From Septoria linicola (taxonomy: Eukaryota > Ascomycota > Dothideomycetes > Mycosphaerellales > Mycosphaerellaceae), in NCBI GenBank assembly GCA_024114885.1, contig CP099432.1, positions 124,001 through 188,000 of the forward strand: a stretch of DNA of 64,000 nucleotides, in the 5' to 3' direction. A program made the position numbers and the translations under genes. Below the pieces are notes generated by a model. The model saw nothing but the letters and a program-made list of their open reading frames with translations, ran no database searches and was not told where the DNA came from. Below, piece by piece: positions 1 through 10,948 of the stretch (position 1 is the stretch's first letter; each line of letters starts with the position of its first letter).

Positions 1-1962
1 GTCCTTTACGAAGCCCTTACTAAGCAATCCTCTATCTCTTAGTCTCTCTACCTATACTATAAAAACTCGTTAGTAGTATAGACCTTTAACTAATTTAGTA
101 TAATTAGTATAGGTCTTATTTATAAAGGAAACTATACTCTAAACTTACGATATACCGTAGCCTCTAGCTATGTCTATAATACTAAGGTCGATATACTAGA
201 AACCTTTATAAGACTAATCGGACCTACCCTTAGTTAGTAGGTAGGTGTACTTAGTATAGTACGGGTAGGAAACTAGGTTCGTAGCGTGATCCGGTTAGTA
301 GTAGACATATATTATCTAGTATATAGGGTCCTAGCGAATTAACTACTAAATGCCGCTATAGAATATATTCCTATACTAGCCTATATTACGATTACTACTA
401 ATCTCACGTAGGTACTAGTCGTATATAGTAAACTCCTTACTAATTAGGTCCTTAACTAGCTCTAGCTAACTAAACAAGTCGTACGTAACCGTACCTTCTC
501 TAAAGTATACCTCTAGTACTAGCTTCGGTAGCTTACTCTTGTCCGTAATATAAGTGACTAGATCGGTATAGGTGAAGTATCTAGGTAGGTTATTAAATTT
601 TGTTCCTTCGGTAACTAAGTAACGTAGGGCACTTAGAGTATCGCTAGGGTAGGCCGCTCGGCGTTACGCTAAAAACCAATTTAGGTACTCTACTTAGAGT
701 TTAACTAAATCCTAGGTACGTACGTAGAGTCTAAATCTCCGAAATAGCGTTAGTTAGTCGACCTTACTATTCTTAAGGCCAAACGCCCCTCTAGTAGTAT
801 TTCGTAGGCACTAGAAGTAGAGACTATACTTGTTTAGGTTAACGTCCTTTAAACTATACTCTTTAACCTTTATAGCGATAGGCGCTTCGAAGACCTATAC
901 CTTTAAGCTCTAGGTATTAATAGCGGCGTAGAGCGGGCGGTTCTATCTAATATCGTAGCGGTTATAGAGGTAAGAGCTACTACTAAGTAGGGAGGATAGG
1001 CCTAGGTTACTAACCTTACTTAGACGCGAGTTAACGCTAGAGGTTCGGTAGCTTCTAATAGGTATAGGAGTAGACGCGCCGCTTCCTATAGTTAAGTAGC
1101 GCTAATTTCTAGTCAGGCCCCTAGGGCTAGACAGACCTATAAGAGTAGCGGTAGCTTTCTCGGCGTCTTCTTAGATCTTAGTAGCTACTCTCGTAACTCG
1201 AGGTAATACTACTACCGAAGAAGGGGCTCTCTCTCTACCTAAGAGCCTATCCGTAGCTAGTAGAGGTGTCTCGACAGGCTAGATAATCCTATCCTTAAAC
1301 TATAGATTACGCTTCTTTATTAACTACTTTACCTTATTACCTAAGGTATTAATCTACTAAACCTCCTCGCGTCCTTCTATACTCTTTAGCTTAACGAAGT
1401 CTAAGTCGATAGGGTAGTATTCCTTCAAGCGATTATTAACTAGGTTAAGGAGGCGCTAAAGGATAGCCTTAGCGAGTAGGTATATAGCGGTATCCGCGTT
1501 AAGCTTGTTTACGGCGGCGCTACCTATGTAGGCTAAGAAGTTCTTTACCGTCTTTAGGTGATTCTCGAGGTAGAGGCGAATAGTTTTACTATTTCTATAT
1601 CTTATACTCTACTCTATCTCGATACGAGCGAAGGCGTAGTTAATTGCCTATTAGTCCTTTACTCCCTACTATATAGCGTTCTTAAAACTTAGGTTTAACT
1701 ACTTTAACTCCTTGTCCGAGGACTTCTTATTAATCTTCTTAATTCCCTCCTAGAGTAGGCGCGCTATATTATATAGCCTAGAGAAGGCCTGGTCGTAGTA
1801 ATTAACAATCTCTATCGCTACTATATACCTCTCTACGTCGTCTTTAATTATAGCTATACCGGTAATAACGTCCTTAGTTCGTATAGTATTCTAGATAATG
1901 TTTCTCGCCTAAATAGAGAGGCCGTTTAGGCTACTTAGGTTAACGTTACCTAGTACCGACAT
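1..1962 (-). pseudogene. Gypsy-1 ORF3 remnant, copy A (unknown function, 3' end outside window)
   Basis: This is a third ORF downstream of pol in the sense orientation. An ATG survives at 1962-1960 and the protein opens MSVLGNVNL. One frame can be followed to the window edge, broken mainly by TAG and TAA where Gln or Trp would be expected. The N-terminal part is rich in Leu, Ile, Lys and Gln and looks alpha-helical, followed by a Pro/Arg/Leu-rich stretch. Near 204-127 it carries G-F-*-Y-I-x-L, then 12 residues, then *-V-*-x-I-V-S. The Gypsy-2 ORF3 has the same arrangement with the same spacing. I see no clear signal peptide, membrane segment or catalytic motif, and I do not recognise the family. 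An env-like or accessory structural role is possible from position only. Confidence 0.75.
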
Positions 1963-2379
1963 AGTATAGGTACTAGCGCGATTACGCCTAGTAAATCGAC
2001 TCGAGGTAGTAGAAGTAGGAGGAGGTTATCGGTAGTACTAATAACTGTCGGCGGGTAGTAGTAGGAAGTTAAGATCAAGAAGAAGGTAGAGGGGCGGCCG
2101 GTTACTTAAGTATCTAGTCCTACGGAGTAAATAAAGGTTCTAGAGGGTAGCGGGGTTAATAGAAAGTAAATCGCGACTAGGGTAAATAGGCAATAATAGT
2201 AAGTAATATAGGGCAGGTAAATATAAAGTAAACTAGTAAAGTAAACCGGTGAATACTTCGTAAAGTAAAGTAAAAAAGTAAAGTAAAGTAATCTACGAGG
2301 AAGGCGCGTATCGTAAGTAAAACAAAGGAAATTAATAAAGGAAACCGTATGTCCGCGACAGCTAGAAGCGGTAAGAGGG
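1963..2379 (-). other. Gypsy-1 pol-ORF3 spacer with AAAGT-rich tract, copy A
   Basis: This is a non-coding interval between the pol stop and the ORF3 start. At about 2218-2295 it contains a run of short AAAGTA-type repeats, purine-rich on the plus strand and pyrimidine-rich on the element's coding strand. The same tract recurs at about 46168-46235 in copy B and 51727-51795 in copy C. I see no coding signal. Confidence 0.7.
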
Positions 2380-5300
2380 TTATATATAACCCTTCCTCCT
2401 CTTATCCTTCCTTCTCTTTCTCGGAACGGTCAAGTAGTATCTAGATCGTAGCCGGTTAATCGTCTATATTATCGTCCTCGCTACCGCCTAGCGTAGCTAA
2501 GGCTCGATATCTAGGTATGCTCTTTAAAGATTCCTTATTATACGACGTAGGTAACACTATACTATTAAGGTCTTCTAAGACATAGGAAGTAGTACCTTCC
2601 TTATACTCCGAGACTCTATACGGCCCTCGCTACTAGAAGGCAAGCTTGTCCGATCGTAATATCTTGAGATCGTCTCGGTAGATTATAACTAACTATCCTT
2701 TAGCAAACTTAGCGTAATCTACGTGCCTAGAATTATCGTAGTAGTCCTTAGCTTCTTCTTAGATACGCGTCTATCGCTCTAAGATATTAGTCTCCGTGTC
2801 CTATATAGCCTTAAGTACTTTAGCCCGAAGGGTAATTAGCTCCTTATACGTACGAACCGATCCCTAATCCTTAACTCCGAAGGTATAGTATTCTAACTCG
2901 ATAGGTAGTACTACCTCTCTACTAATTATTAACTTAGTAGGGGTCTCGCTAGTACTACTATTATAAGTAGTACGCTCCGCCTATAGTATAGCCGGAAGGT
3001 GTAGTGCCTAAGCCTATAAACTACTCTTAGATAACTTAGATAGAGTAGATAGGATAGTCTTGTGTCCTACCTCTATAATAGCGGCGCTCTATAGTCGGTA
3101 GATAGAAATCCTCGGCCTCTTCACGCTATACGCGGTAAGAAGCGTAGAAACTTCTATACTATTATTAATATTAGTATTGTCTAGTATAATCTTAAACGGA
3201 GCGCCTTATTAGTAGTATATATTCTTCTAAAGAAAGTCGGTAATCTACTTTATAGACATCTTCTTAGTAGTGCTATCCTCTCGCGTAGTATAATAGTAGA
3301 TCTTAGCCTCTGGCTATCGTAATACCTCTTCTCTAGTAATAATTAAGGACCCGCGCTTATCGATATAGACGCCGTCTATATACTAGCGCTCTCCTATAGT
3401 TTGGACTTATACCTCTACTATAGGGCCTAGTCAAGGTATACTATTCCTTAGATTATAGTCCTCGTACTAGCGGAAATATATAGCGTATTATGTATATATA
3501 CTGTCCTACTAGTACTTCGACCTAAGGATATAGTATATAGAATCGGCGTTCCTATAACCGCTAGACTTATAGATCTCCTTAACGATTAGCTTCTATATTA
3601 TATCGTCTTTAATAACTCTCTACCGAGGAGCCTATCTATATAGCTACTAGTATAGCTTCCTATCGATAACTAAGAACTTCCTAGTTATCTTACTAAAGCG
3701 GTAGTATTCTAACTTAGATATATAATCCGAGCGTCTCCTACGAAGTAGGATAAAGGCGACGGCCTTAACCTAGTACTTCTATACGCCTAGGTCGCTATTA
3801 ATATCCTTCTAGAAGATAGAATCGATATTATCTCTATTAGGCCCCTAGGGCTAGATAGAAATCCTAGACGTATATACCTAGAAGAAGGCCTTATTTACGA
3901 GGGCTTCTTTATCCTCGTCCTCTATAACGTTATCCTTAGTACCGGCTAGCCTCCTAGATAGCGTATCGGGACCTATATACTTCCTACCTAGAACGTGCCT
4001 GACTTTAAACGTAAAGAGTTAGATCTATACGATCTATTACGTAACTATAGTATTAGGTAAATCCGTAGCTCCTTTATTAAGCTAGTAAACGAGCGTGTTA
4101 GTATCTACTTTAAGAATAAAGTGTACCCTAAATAGCTAAGGCTTTAACTTAGTAAGTACCTTCTTAACTCCGAGACATTCCTTCTTATTAGCGCTATACC
4201 CTCTCTAGACGGCATTCTACGTACCGCTCTCGTACCTAGCTAGGTATCTTTATCTATTAACTACCTATATAAGGATCGCTCTCTATCCGATCTTACTAGT
4301 ATCTACGGCTACGATAATCTCGCTAGCTGCCTTATCGTAATTAATAGCTACTAAGATAGGAGCCTAGATTAGATAATAGACGTAGGTCTACTTCGCCTCC
4401 TTATAAATAGGCGTCTAGACGAATTCCTCGTCCTTCTTTATAAGCCTATATAATAGGATCGTTATAGTAGCAAAACCCGGGATCTAAATATAGAAGTAGA
4501 TAACTATACTAACGAAAACACGTACTTCCTTCTAATTAGTTAGCGTCGGCTAGTTAACTCGATTAGCTACTCGTATAGTATCCGGATAGCGCTCTACGGT
4601 ATCGGTGACGTATCCTACTACCTTGATCCTTAGTATTAGAATTTGTAGCTTCTTAACCGTAATAGTTATACTCGTACGCTTAATGTCCGTAATTACTATA
4701 TTAAGGTTAACGATATACTCTACGATATACCTACGGAGGCCCGGTTCTAACTCTTTATTATTATAAGTAGTCTTTAGACCCTTGACTCCGAAATCATTAA
4801 GGAATAGTAGTACTCTATAGAATAGGTAATCAAATAGTACATAGTTAACTATATAGACAAACTAGGTAACAGAATTAGTCGCTCCTTACGGAATAGTTAT
4901 TATCCGAAGTAATCTAAAGGCGTAGTCGAATCTAGTGAGGTCTCTACTCCCTAGGTCTAATAGAACTTAGTTATAGCTAGAGAAGATATTAAGTATACTA
5001 GCTACCTAGTAACTAGTAAAATACTTAGAAAATAAGTCTATATTAGGAGGTAGGTGCGTATCTCTAATCGTGACCTTGTTGATCAACTATATATCGTTGA
5101 TTAGACGATACGAACCTATATCCTTCTTAGCGACTAGAAAGTACAGATTACGATAGGCCTCGTAGCTAAACTCTAGAGTTCCTATATCTAGACGCTTCTA
5201 TAGTATCTACTCTACTATAGCACGAAGAGATAAGTTCAAGTAGAATCCTAGGTGTTACTATAGTATATACTCTACTATATAGATTATATAAGGAGGAGCT

Positions 5301-7600
5301 ACCTTAGGACGGACTCGCTCGAGATAAGCGAACCTAGTCGCTAGTACCGCCTCTCGGTTAAAGAGTATCTCCTCTAGTATCTAGCGCTCTCTAGGTTATA
5401 GTTCTACGCTAGTAGTAATACCCGCTATTACTTCTAGAGTTAACCTACTCGCCTTTAGTAGGTTAGAGAACTTCTTAATAAGGTACTTACTATCGAACGG
5501 GCCTATGCCTAGCGGTAGTTTACTTTCCCGCGCTAGCTACTCCTACTTCTAGTAGTAGTTACTACTAGCGCTACTACCGTCTGTCTGATTTACGCTTAGG
5601 TCTATAGGCTTGACCTTGTTTACCTTACGCTTATATATAGTAAAGGCTCGAACCTTTAGGTAGAGATTCTATAGATAGTAGTATATAGAAGTATAATATA
5701 TCCTAATATAGCTAGCCTGCCTATTATACTCCGCTACTATAAGGATCGTGTTATCTAAAAGGTTATCGCCTCCGTCCTCGATCGTAGTAGATAACTAATC
5801 GTCGCTCTAGGTATCGAGATCCTAGTCTAGCCCTAGAAGCTAGACGGAATCGAGGCGTCCTATTAGGCCTAGTCTTCCTACTCCTACTAGAGCTATATAG
5901 TAGGCGGATATCGTAGTAGCTAGCCTGAGTCTGCCTACTATTTTAAAGCGCTACCTTTACTAAGAAACTTATCGACGGTCTAGTACTCCTAGGTCTCGAC
6001 TATACCTATAAAGGTAACCGACTCGCTATTCCTATAATAGATAGTGCCCTCCTAAGTACTATCGTCGTAGTTCTTAGACTATAGGCGGACCTTTATCGCC
6101 TACGCTCTACCTAAGAGGACCGGTACTAGTTCGGCGTCCTTAGAAGGCACTAAGATAAAGACCGGTATTATATACTTAACGCCGAAAACGTTAACGTTCA
6201 CCTTCCTATAGATACCTACTATCTAGGCTAGACCTCCTATAGTAGATAGGTTAATCTCTAGAATATCTATCTAAATAGCTAATCCGTATCTTCTAGCTAC
6301 TACTCGGTCTATTACTATAGATTTAGTATCTTTATCGATTAAGCCGTCCTTAGTACTAAGCTTACTATTTAACTAAACATCTACCTAGATTAGAGGCGCT
6401 ATAAGGACGTCCTAAGTAACGCTAGATAGGTCGACTACTACTAATTACTCGTATAGCTCCTTCTACGGATTAGCCTTACTAGTATATACTATAACACCTC
6501 TATTAATAGCGACTATATTATATCTCGCGTAAGGTTTATACTAGCCTTTAGGTACTAATTCCCTAAGGAGAGAACATGCTTAGTATAGCGGTAACCTCTA
6601 TTCCTATATCTTAGTAGGTAGCCTATTATTAAAGTATTAGCTAAGTTCTATACTAGCTATATAGACATCTATAGTTTAGCGAGTAAGAGCTTCCTACAAC
6701 TCGTCGTTATCTATACGGATAGAAGCCTATAGTCCTTTAAGCGATAGCTTGATACCTCCGAGTATAATATACTTAGTAAGCGTAATAGGAAATAGGGTCT
6801 ATAGTAGACGACGTAGTAGCTTTATCTCTAGCTTCTAAGCTCTTAGAGCTGTATCGTCCTCTACGCGTGCCTTAGACCTTACCTAGTTATCTAGCCTCTA
6901 CTTCTTAGGAGCTTTCTTCGCCTTACGAATAGAAGGCGTAACTAGAGCAGGTTCCTCGTCTTCTATATCCTCGTTAACATAGTCGATAGTACTATCTTCT
7001 AACGTCTAAGACCTAGTAGTATCTTGCTACTACTAATCCTCTTCGTTTACTCTATCGACTAGGTCGTCGTATATATCCTTAAGCCTTTCCTTACAAAGGC
7101 TATACCTAGTCGGCCTATAGATATACGCGGTATTACGCTAAGCCTAAATTCTTCCTTTAAGTACCTTCTCTTAAGACTTCTAGATTATAGGTACTAGCGC
7201 TCGCTTCTCGGCCTCCTTAGCCTTACTCTTACTAATCTACGCTACGTTAGTATAGACAGGCGCGTCCTTATCTTCTAAATCCTTAACCCTAGTATATCTT
7301 CTATTAAGGTCCTACTCTATAAAGTATACTTCAGGCCTAGGAACACTAATAATCTACGTAGATCGCGCGTAGTTAACCTATACGACCTTTAGCGCGCCTA
7401 CCTAAGCGGTCGGGCCTCTAGGGCCGGACGGCTTTAATAGTATAGCGGGCGTATTCTAGTAATCCAAGGTACCGCAAGGCGTCTAATCGGAGCTTTTCTT
7501 AATAGAACCTGGAACTACTTACGTTATATCGCAGCTAGTCTACTATTGACGCTACTTATCGCTTACTAGGTAGTCTAGGTACTCTACGGCTCGGCCTCCT
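2380..7600 (-). pseudogene. pol: Gypsy-1 pol remnant, copy A (protease, RT, RNase H, integrase)
   Basis: This is the polyprotein for reverse transcription and integration. A retropepsin-like region lies near 6360-6100. Reverse transcriptase spans about 5250-4480. Its active-site box reads FLNDFG at 4804-4787, where Gypsy RTs usually have F/Y-L-D-D, so one Asp has become Asn as RIP would cause. The following residues (VKG, then a GY-V and R-x-PDT region) match Ty3/Gypsy RT-RNase H. RNase H continues to about 4250. The integrase core lies at about 3400-2620. It includes an I-I-E-V-G-H-K stretch near 3081-3065, with its Glu codon intact at 3073-3071. A terminal TAA at 2382-2380 occurs at the matching place in copies B and C, so it is probably the true stop. 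Many internal stops are present. The boundary with gag is approximate. Confidence 0.9.
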
Positions 7601-9313
7601 ATCCTATAAAGACGTAACGCCTAGTTAATATAGAAGATCCGAGGCGTTATCCCGTCCTATTTTAGATACTAGATTATAATAACCTTACTGTTTATACCTA
7701 TAACTATTAACCTCTTATTGCCGTTACGAGTTAACTATCCTTACGTAATTATATACTCGATTAATAAGTAGAAGTTAGCTACGTGGCCTAATCTATAGTA
7801 GATATAGTAGCGATCTTTTATATACTCTACGACCTATAGCGAAATATACCCTAAGTACGCCTCGATCGTTATAGCCTACTATTGCTACTAGTTACTATTA
7901 TCTTAGATAGTAGGCGACATATATTACCTAGCAGGTTAGATAGGCGTAGGGGCTAAGCTATGTCCGCTCTTCTACTTTAGAAGTATTAGATTATTAATAG
8001 TTAACTTATTAAAGTTATAGACTAGGTCGTTATTAGTCTATATTAGTCTAACTATGACTTCTGTAGCTTCTATAGGTCGGCCTTCTATAACAGACTTCTA
8101 TAAGGACTTAAGTTAACTATAGTTACAAGCCTACTCTGTCCGGAAACTATCTTCTCCTTTAATAAGGTCCTCGGCTAACTTGAAGATCTTCTCGAATAGT
8201 TTATAGGTCTCTAGCTTATACGGATAGATTCTATACTTAGTATAGAGTTTCTTAGATATCGCTACCGGCACTCTATTTAGTAAGAGCCTTAATCTCTTAC
8301 GCTTACTTATATCTTCTAGGTTAATAGAGTCTAAAGTAAGACGGAACTAGCGAAGGAACTCTTTCAAGTTATTACCTTCTACCTTTCTCTTTTAGTAGAG
8401 CTACTCTAGCTACTCCCTAGACCGAATAAGGTAGTAGGTATTACTCTTAATAAAGTAATTAAGGAAGGTAGTCTCGAATGTCTTTTATAACTCGTACTCT
8501 AAGCGCCGAATCTCTAGACGTAGTATAATGTAGTAGTTAATAATAAGGCGCTTAATAGTGTCCTCGTACGAAGGCTCCTAGAGACTATAGTACTTACTTA
8601 TTAACTTAAACCGCTCTAGGAACTTAGTAGTATTTTCTCTAGTAAAGTAGTAGTTTTAGTTAGTGCCTAGTATAGGCGGCTTTAGTTTATTTACTTCGAG
8701 GACTTACTATAAGAGAGAAGCGAACTCTAGCTAGGTGCCTATTATAGGTTACTAAATAGGTCCTAACTAAGCTAGCTATCCTCGAGTATCGATATATCCT
8801 TCTACTAGAACGCTATCTATAGACTAGCTATTCACCTTAGTATTATTAGAGATCCGGCCTTCTACGAGAGAAGATATAATAGGCTAGTTACTTTAGAAGT
8901 AGTAGCTTATAGTAAGTTAGGCAAGGTAGTAATAGTCGTATTCGTCCGCCTCTTCTATAGTCGCGAAAACAAGTTACTCCTTCGGTCTATAGGTTAAAAG
9001 GATCTAAGGACTCGATATATAGCGCTCTAGCGTGCTTGATTCCTCGTCGGGCTCCTAGAGGCTAGACTATCCGCGCTAGGGACGCACGTTAGGTAATTTT
9101 AACTAAGCTAGTAACCTCGACTATTTCTCTAACTTTCTTAATATCCTTCGTCCTAATATAGATATTAAGGACAAACCTTTTATAGCTCCTAGGAAATAGC
9201 CGCCTTATAGGTAATCCGTAGTAGCTCCTTCCTAGTTAACTAATAATTCTAATTTCCTTAGGTAATTCGGAGCTCGGCGCCTCTCCTTAGCTAGTTTTTA
9301 GTATTAAACGCAT
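7601..9313 (-). pseudogene. gag: Gypsy-1 gag remnant, copy A
   Basis: This is the capsid-nucleocapsid gene. The start codon ATG at 9313-9311 survives here and is ATA in copy C. The capsid region (about 8750-8150) is helical with the F-x-x-Y and E-x-L spacing common in Ty3 Gag. A nucleocapsid knuckle lies at 7815-7771. Its GHVA core (His codon in 7788-7781) is present, but the positions expected to be Cys in C-x2-C-x4-H-x4-C are all Tyr. That is the result expected from TGC/TGT becoming TAC/TAT. Stops interrupt the frame. The 3' limit and any overlap with pol cannot be fixed. Confidence 0.82.
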
Positions 9314-9529
9314 GCCCGTATACGTTTGTAGCCTACGCTACGTAGAGTCGGTCGTTACCTTCCCTACGCGCTAGTACTATAGTAGTTCCTAAGGCGTTTC
9401 TTTATTCTACCTATAATCCTTATAGTACTATATCTTCCTATATAATAAGTCCTTACGCTAAGGCCGCGTTACCTTAGACGTATTACGCGCGACATAGCGC
9501 GACTTCTAGTTCCTTATAAGGCGTATAGT

Positions 9530-9546
9530 AGCTCTACCTTCGGCTC
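9530..9546 (-). other. candidate primer-binding site, Gypsy-1 copy A
   Basis: On the minus strand the 17-mer GAGCCGAAGGTAGAGCT begins four bases inside the 5' LTR. The same 17-mer lies just inside the 5' LTR of Gypsy-2. The position fits a primer-binding site. The usual leading TGG is not visible, possibly because of RIP, and I cannot name the tRNA. Confidence 0.55.
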
Positions 9547-9550
9547 CTTA

Positions 9551-9992
9551 TATAGTACGTAAACCTATAACTAACCTAGGAGTAGTAGTATATAAGTCTA
9601 TACGTAGGTCGTAGAGCCGGAGTCGGGCGATAGCTCTACGTAGTAGTTAGTAGTAGGTATAGTAGGTAGATTAGCGGCGTGCCTACGGCGCGTAGTCGCG
9701 GAGGTATACGTCGGCAGCTATAGTAGGCCGTATAGGCTATAAGCCTATTAGAATCGCGTAGTAGTAGCGCCGGCGGAGGATAGGTAGGAAGTAGAACAAG
9801 TAGTCAAACAACGCTATATTGTATAATCGCTAAGTAGTAACCTAAGTAGTCCTCTCTAACCTTAGTAGTAGTAGCGTAAAGGATAATTATCTCCCGCCTC
9901 CGTAGTAGGCTCGAAAATCGCCCTTATACGCCTAGGCGGTAGTAGCCGCTATAGGCCCGCCTACTAGGTATAGGGACGCCTACCGCGTTATA
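9551..9992 (-). repeat. Gypsy-1 5' LTR, copy A (442 bp)
   Basis: This 442-bp repeat also occurs at 42671-43112, 48227-48668 and 59064-59505, and inverted at 35846-36287. The ends read TA...TA, as expected for a TG...CA LTR after RIP. The following four bases, ATAG, may be one half of a target duplication whose other half lies outside the window. Confidence 0.93.
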
Positions 9993-10077
9993 ATAGGCTA
10001 ATTATATAAGACTAATAGTAGATTATAGAGACCTAGCCTTTATTCTAGAAAGGACATCTTAACTTCTTAAGAAGTAC
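9993..10077 (+). repeat. left terminal direct repeat of the TRIM-like element
   Basis: This 85-bp sequence is repeated 434 bp downstream. It begins directly after the last base of the Gypsy-1 copy A LTR. Confidence 0.85.
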
Positions 10078-10426
10078 TTACTTGTTTATACTTACCTTTT
10101 CTACTATATATAACCTTATATTAGCTAGAGATATTATAATTTTAGCTATTATATTAAGAACTATCCTATCGATCTATAGACTAGGTTTAAAACTCTTAAA
10201 GCTACTTAATAAGTTAATAGGCTTAATAGATTACTAAAATAGTATAAATCCTAAGAATCCTATAGTATATATTAATAGAATAAATATTTAGTTTTAGTAT
10301 ATATAGTCGGTACTTTATTATTAGATTATATCTTAGTATAGGCTAATATATCTACTAAGTCTGCCTATCCTAGGTCTCTATAGTATATCTACTAAATAGA
10401 AGAAAGATTACTTTAAAAAGAGAGGT

Positions 10427-10511
10427 ATAGGCTAATTATATAAGACTAATAGTAGATTATAGAGACCTAGCTTTTATTCTAGAAAGGATATCTTAACTTC
10501 TTAAGAAGTAC
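10427..10511 (+). repeat. right terminal direct repeat of the TRIM-like element
   Basis: This is the second 85-bp copy. It differs from the left copy by two C-to-T changes and follows a purine tract at 10415-10425. Gypsy-2 copy G begins at the next base. Confidence 0.85.
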
Positions 10512-10790
10512 TAATAGATAATAACTACTCTAATACTAACCTCCTAGGTAGGTATAAGAGTAGCTATTATAGAATAAGACCTATTCGGAGAGTAAAAGTC
10601 TTGTAATATATAGGTTAAACGGTAGTAACGAGCTTAAACTAGTAGTCCTAGGACTAAGAGCCTATACTAGGACTATAGGATATTAAATTAATCAAGTAGA
10701 GTAAATATTACTATCTTAGAAACGAGCTACTACCTTGCTTTTGTACTAAAGCTACTAAGTACGGTATATAGGTAAGCCTTTACCTTACTA
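10512..10790 (-). repeat. Gypsy-2 3' LTR, copy G (279 bp)
   Basis: This is one of six 279-bp LTRs of this family in the window (also 16213, 17757, 30643, 38069 and 60087). Ends are TA...TA on the element strand. The adjoining inner sequence on the minus strand is a purine tract (AAGGAAGAGAGGA), matching the polypurine tract of copy D. Confidence 0.92.
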
Positions 10791-10913
10791 ATCCTCTCTT
10801 CCTTAGTATCTAACTAGACACCTAACTACCTATAGATCTTACTTAGAATTACTTAAAACTAGCTAGTTTTTCTATTAAAGTCTATTAAACTTTTAATTAG
10901 AGGCCTATTAAAT

Positions 10914-10936
10914 AGTTATCTTTTCTAACGATAACT
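10914..10936. promoter_or_regulatory. dyad site after ORF3, copy G
   Basis: AGTTATC and GATAACT are separated by nine bases, between the ORF3 end and the 3' LTR. The same 7-9-7 dyad recurs before ORF3 and in the leader of Gypsy-2. Its function is unknown. Confidence 0.6.
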
Positions 10937-10948
10937 ATTAAAAACATC

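Larger units (their letters stand above)
1..9992 (-). mobile_element. Gypsy-1 copy A, Ty3/Gypsy LTR retrotransposon, RIP-inactivated, cut by window start
   Basis: This is a Ty3/Gypsy element read on the minus strand. From right to left it shows the 5' LTR (9551-9992), a primer-site-like motif, gag, pol, a spacer and part of ORF3. The 3' end lies outside the window. It aligns along its length with copy C (48227-59505). It keeps more CA and TG dinucleotides than copies B and C. For example, 5066-5105 has several TG and CA steps that are all TA in copy C. It is therefore the less heavily mutated Gypsy-1 copy here and the best one for reading the protein domains. Every reading frame is still broken by stops. 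Confidence 0.93.
9993..10511 (+). mobile_element. TRIM-like miniature LTR element (519 bp)
   Basis: Two 85-bp direct repeats, 9993-10077 and 10427-10511, flank a 349-bp AT-rich interior. They differ at only two bases, both C versus T. The purine run AAAAAGAGAGG at 10415-10425 lies immediately before the second repeat, where a polypurine tract belongs in a plus-strand LTR element. I see no clear primer-binding site or coding capacity. The terminal repeats are short even for terminal-repeat retrotransposons in miniature. A local segmental duplication is an alternative reading. Gypsy-1 copy A and Gypsy-2 copy G abut its two ends exactly. Confidence 0.6.

Noticed and set aside
2218..2295. AAAGTA-type repeat as a telomeric or CRISPR-like array
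   Set aside because: The units are short and irregular, without unique spacers, and do not match a TTAGGG telomere repeat. The tract recurs at the same position in every Gypsy-1 copy.
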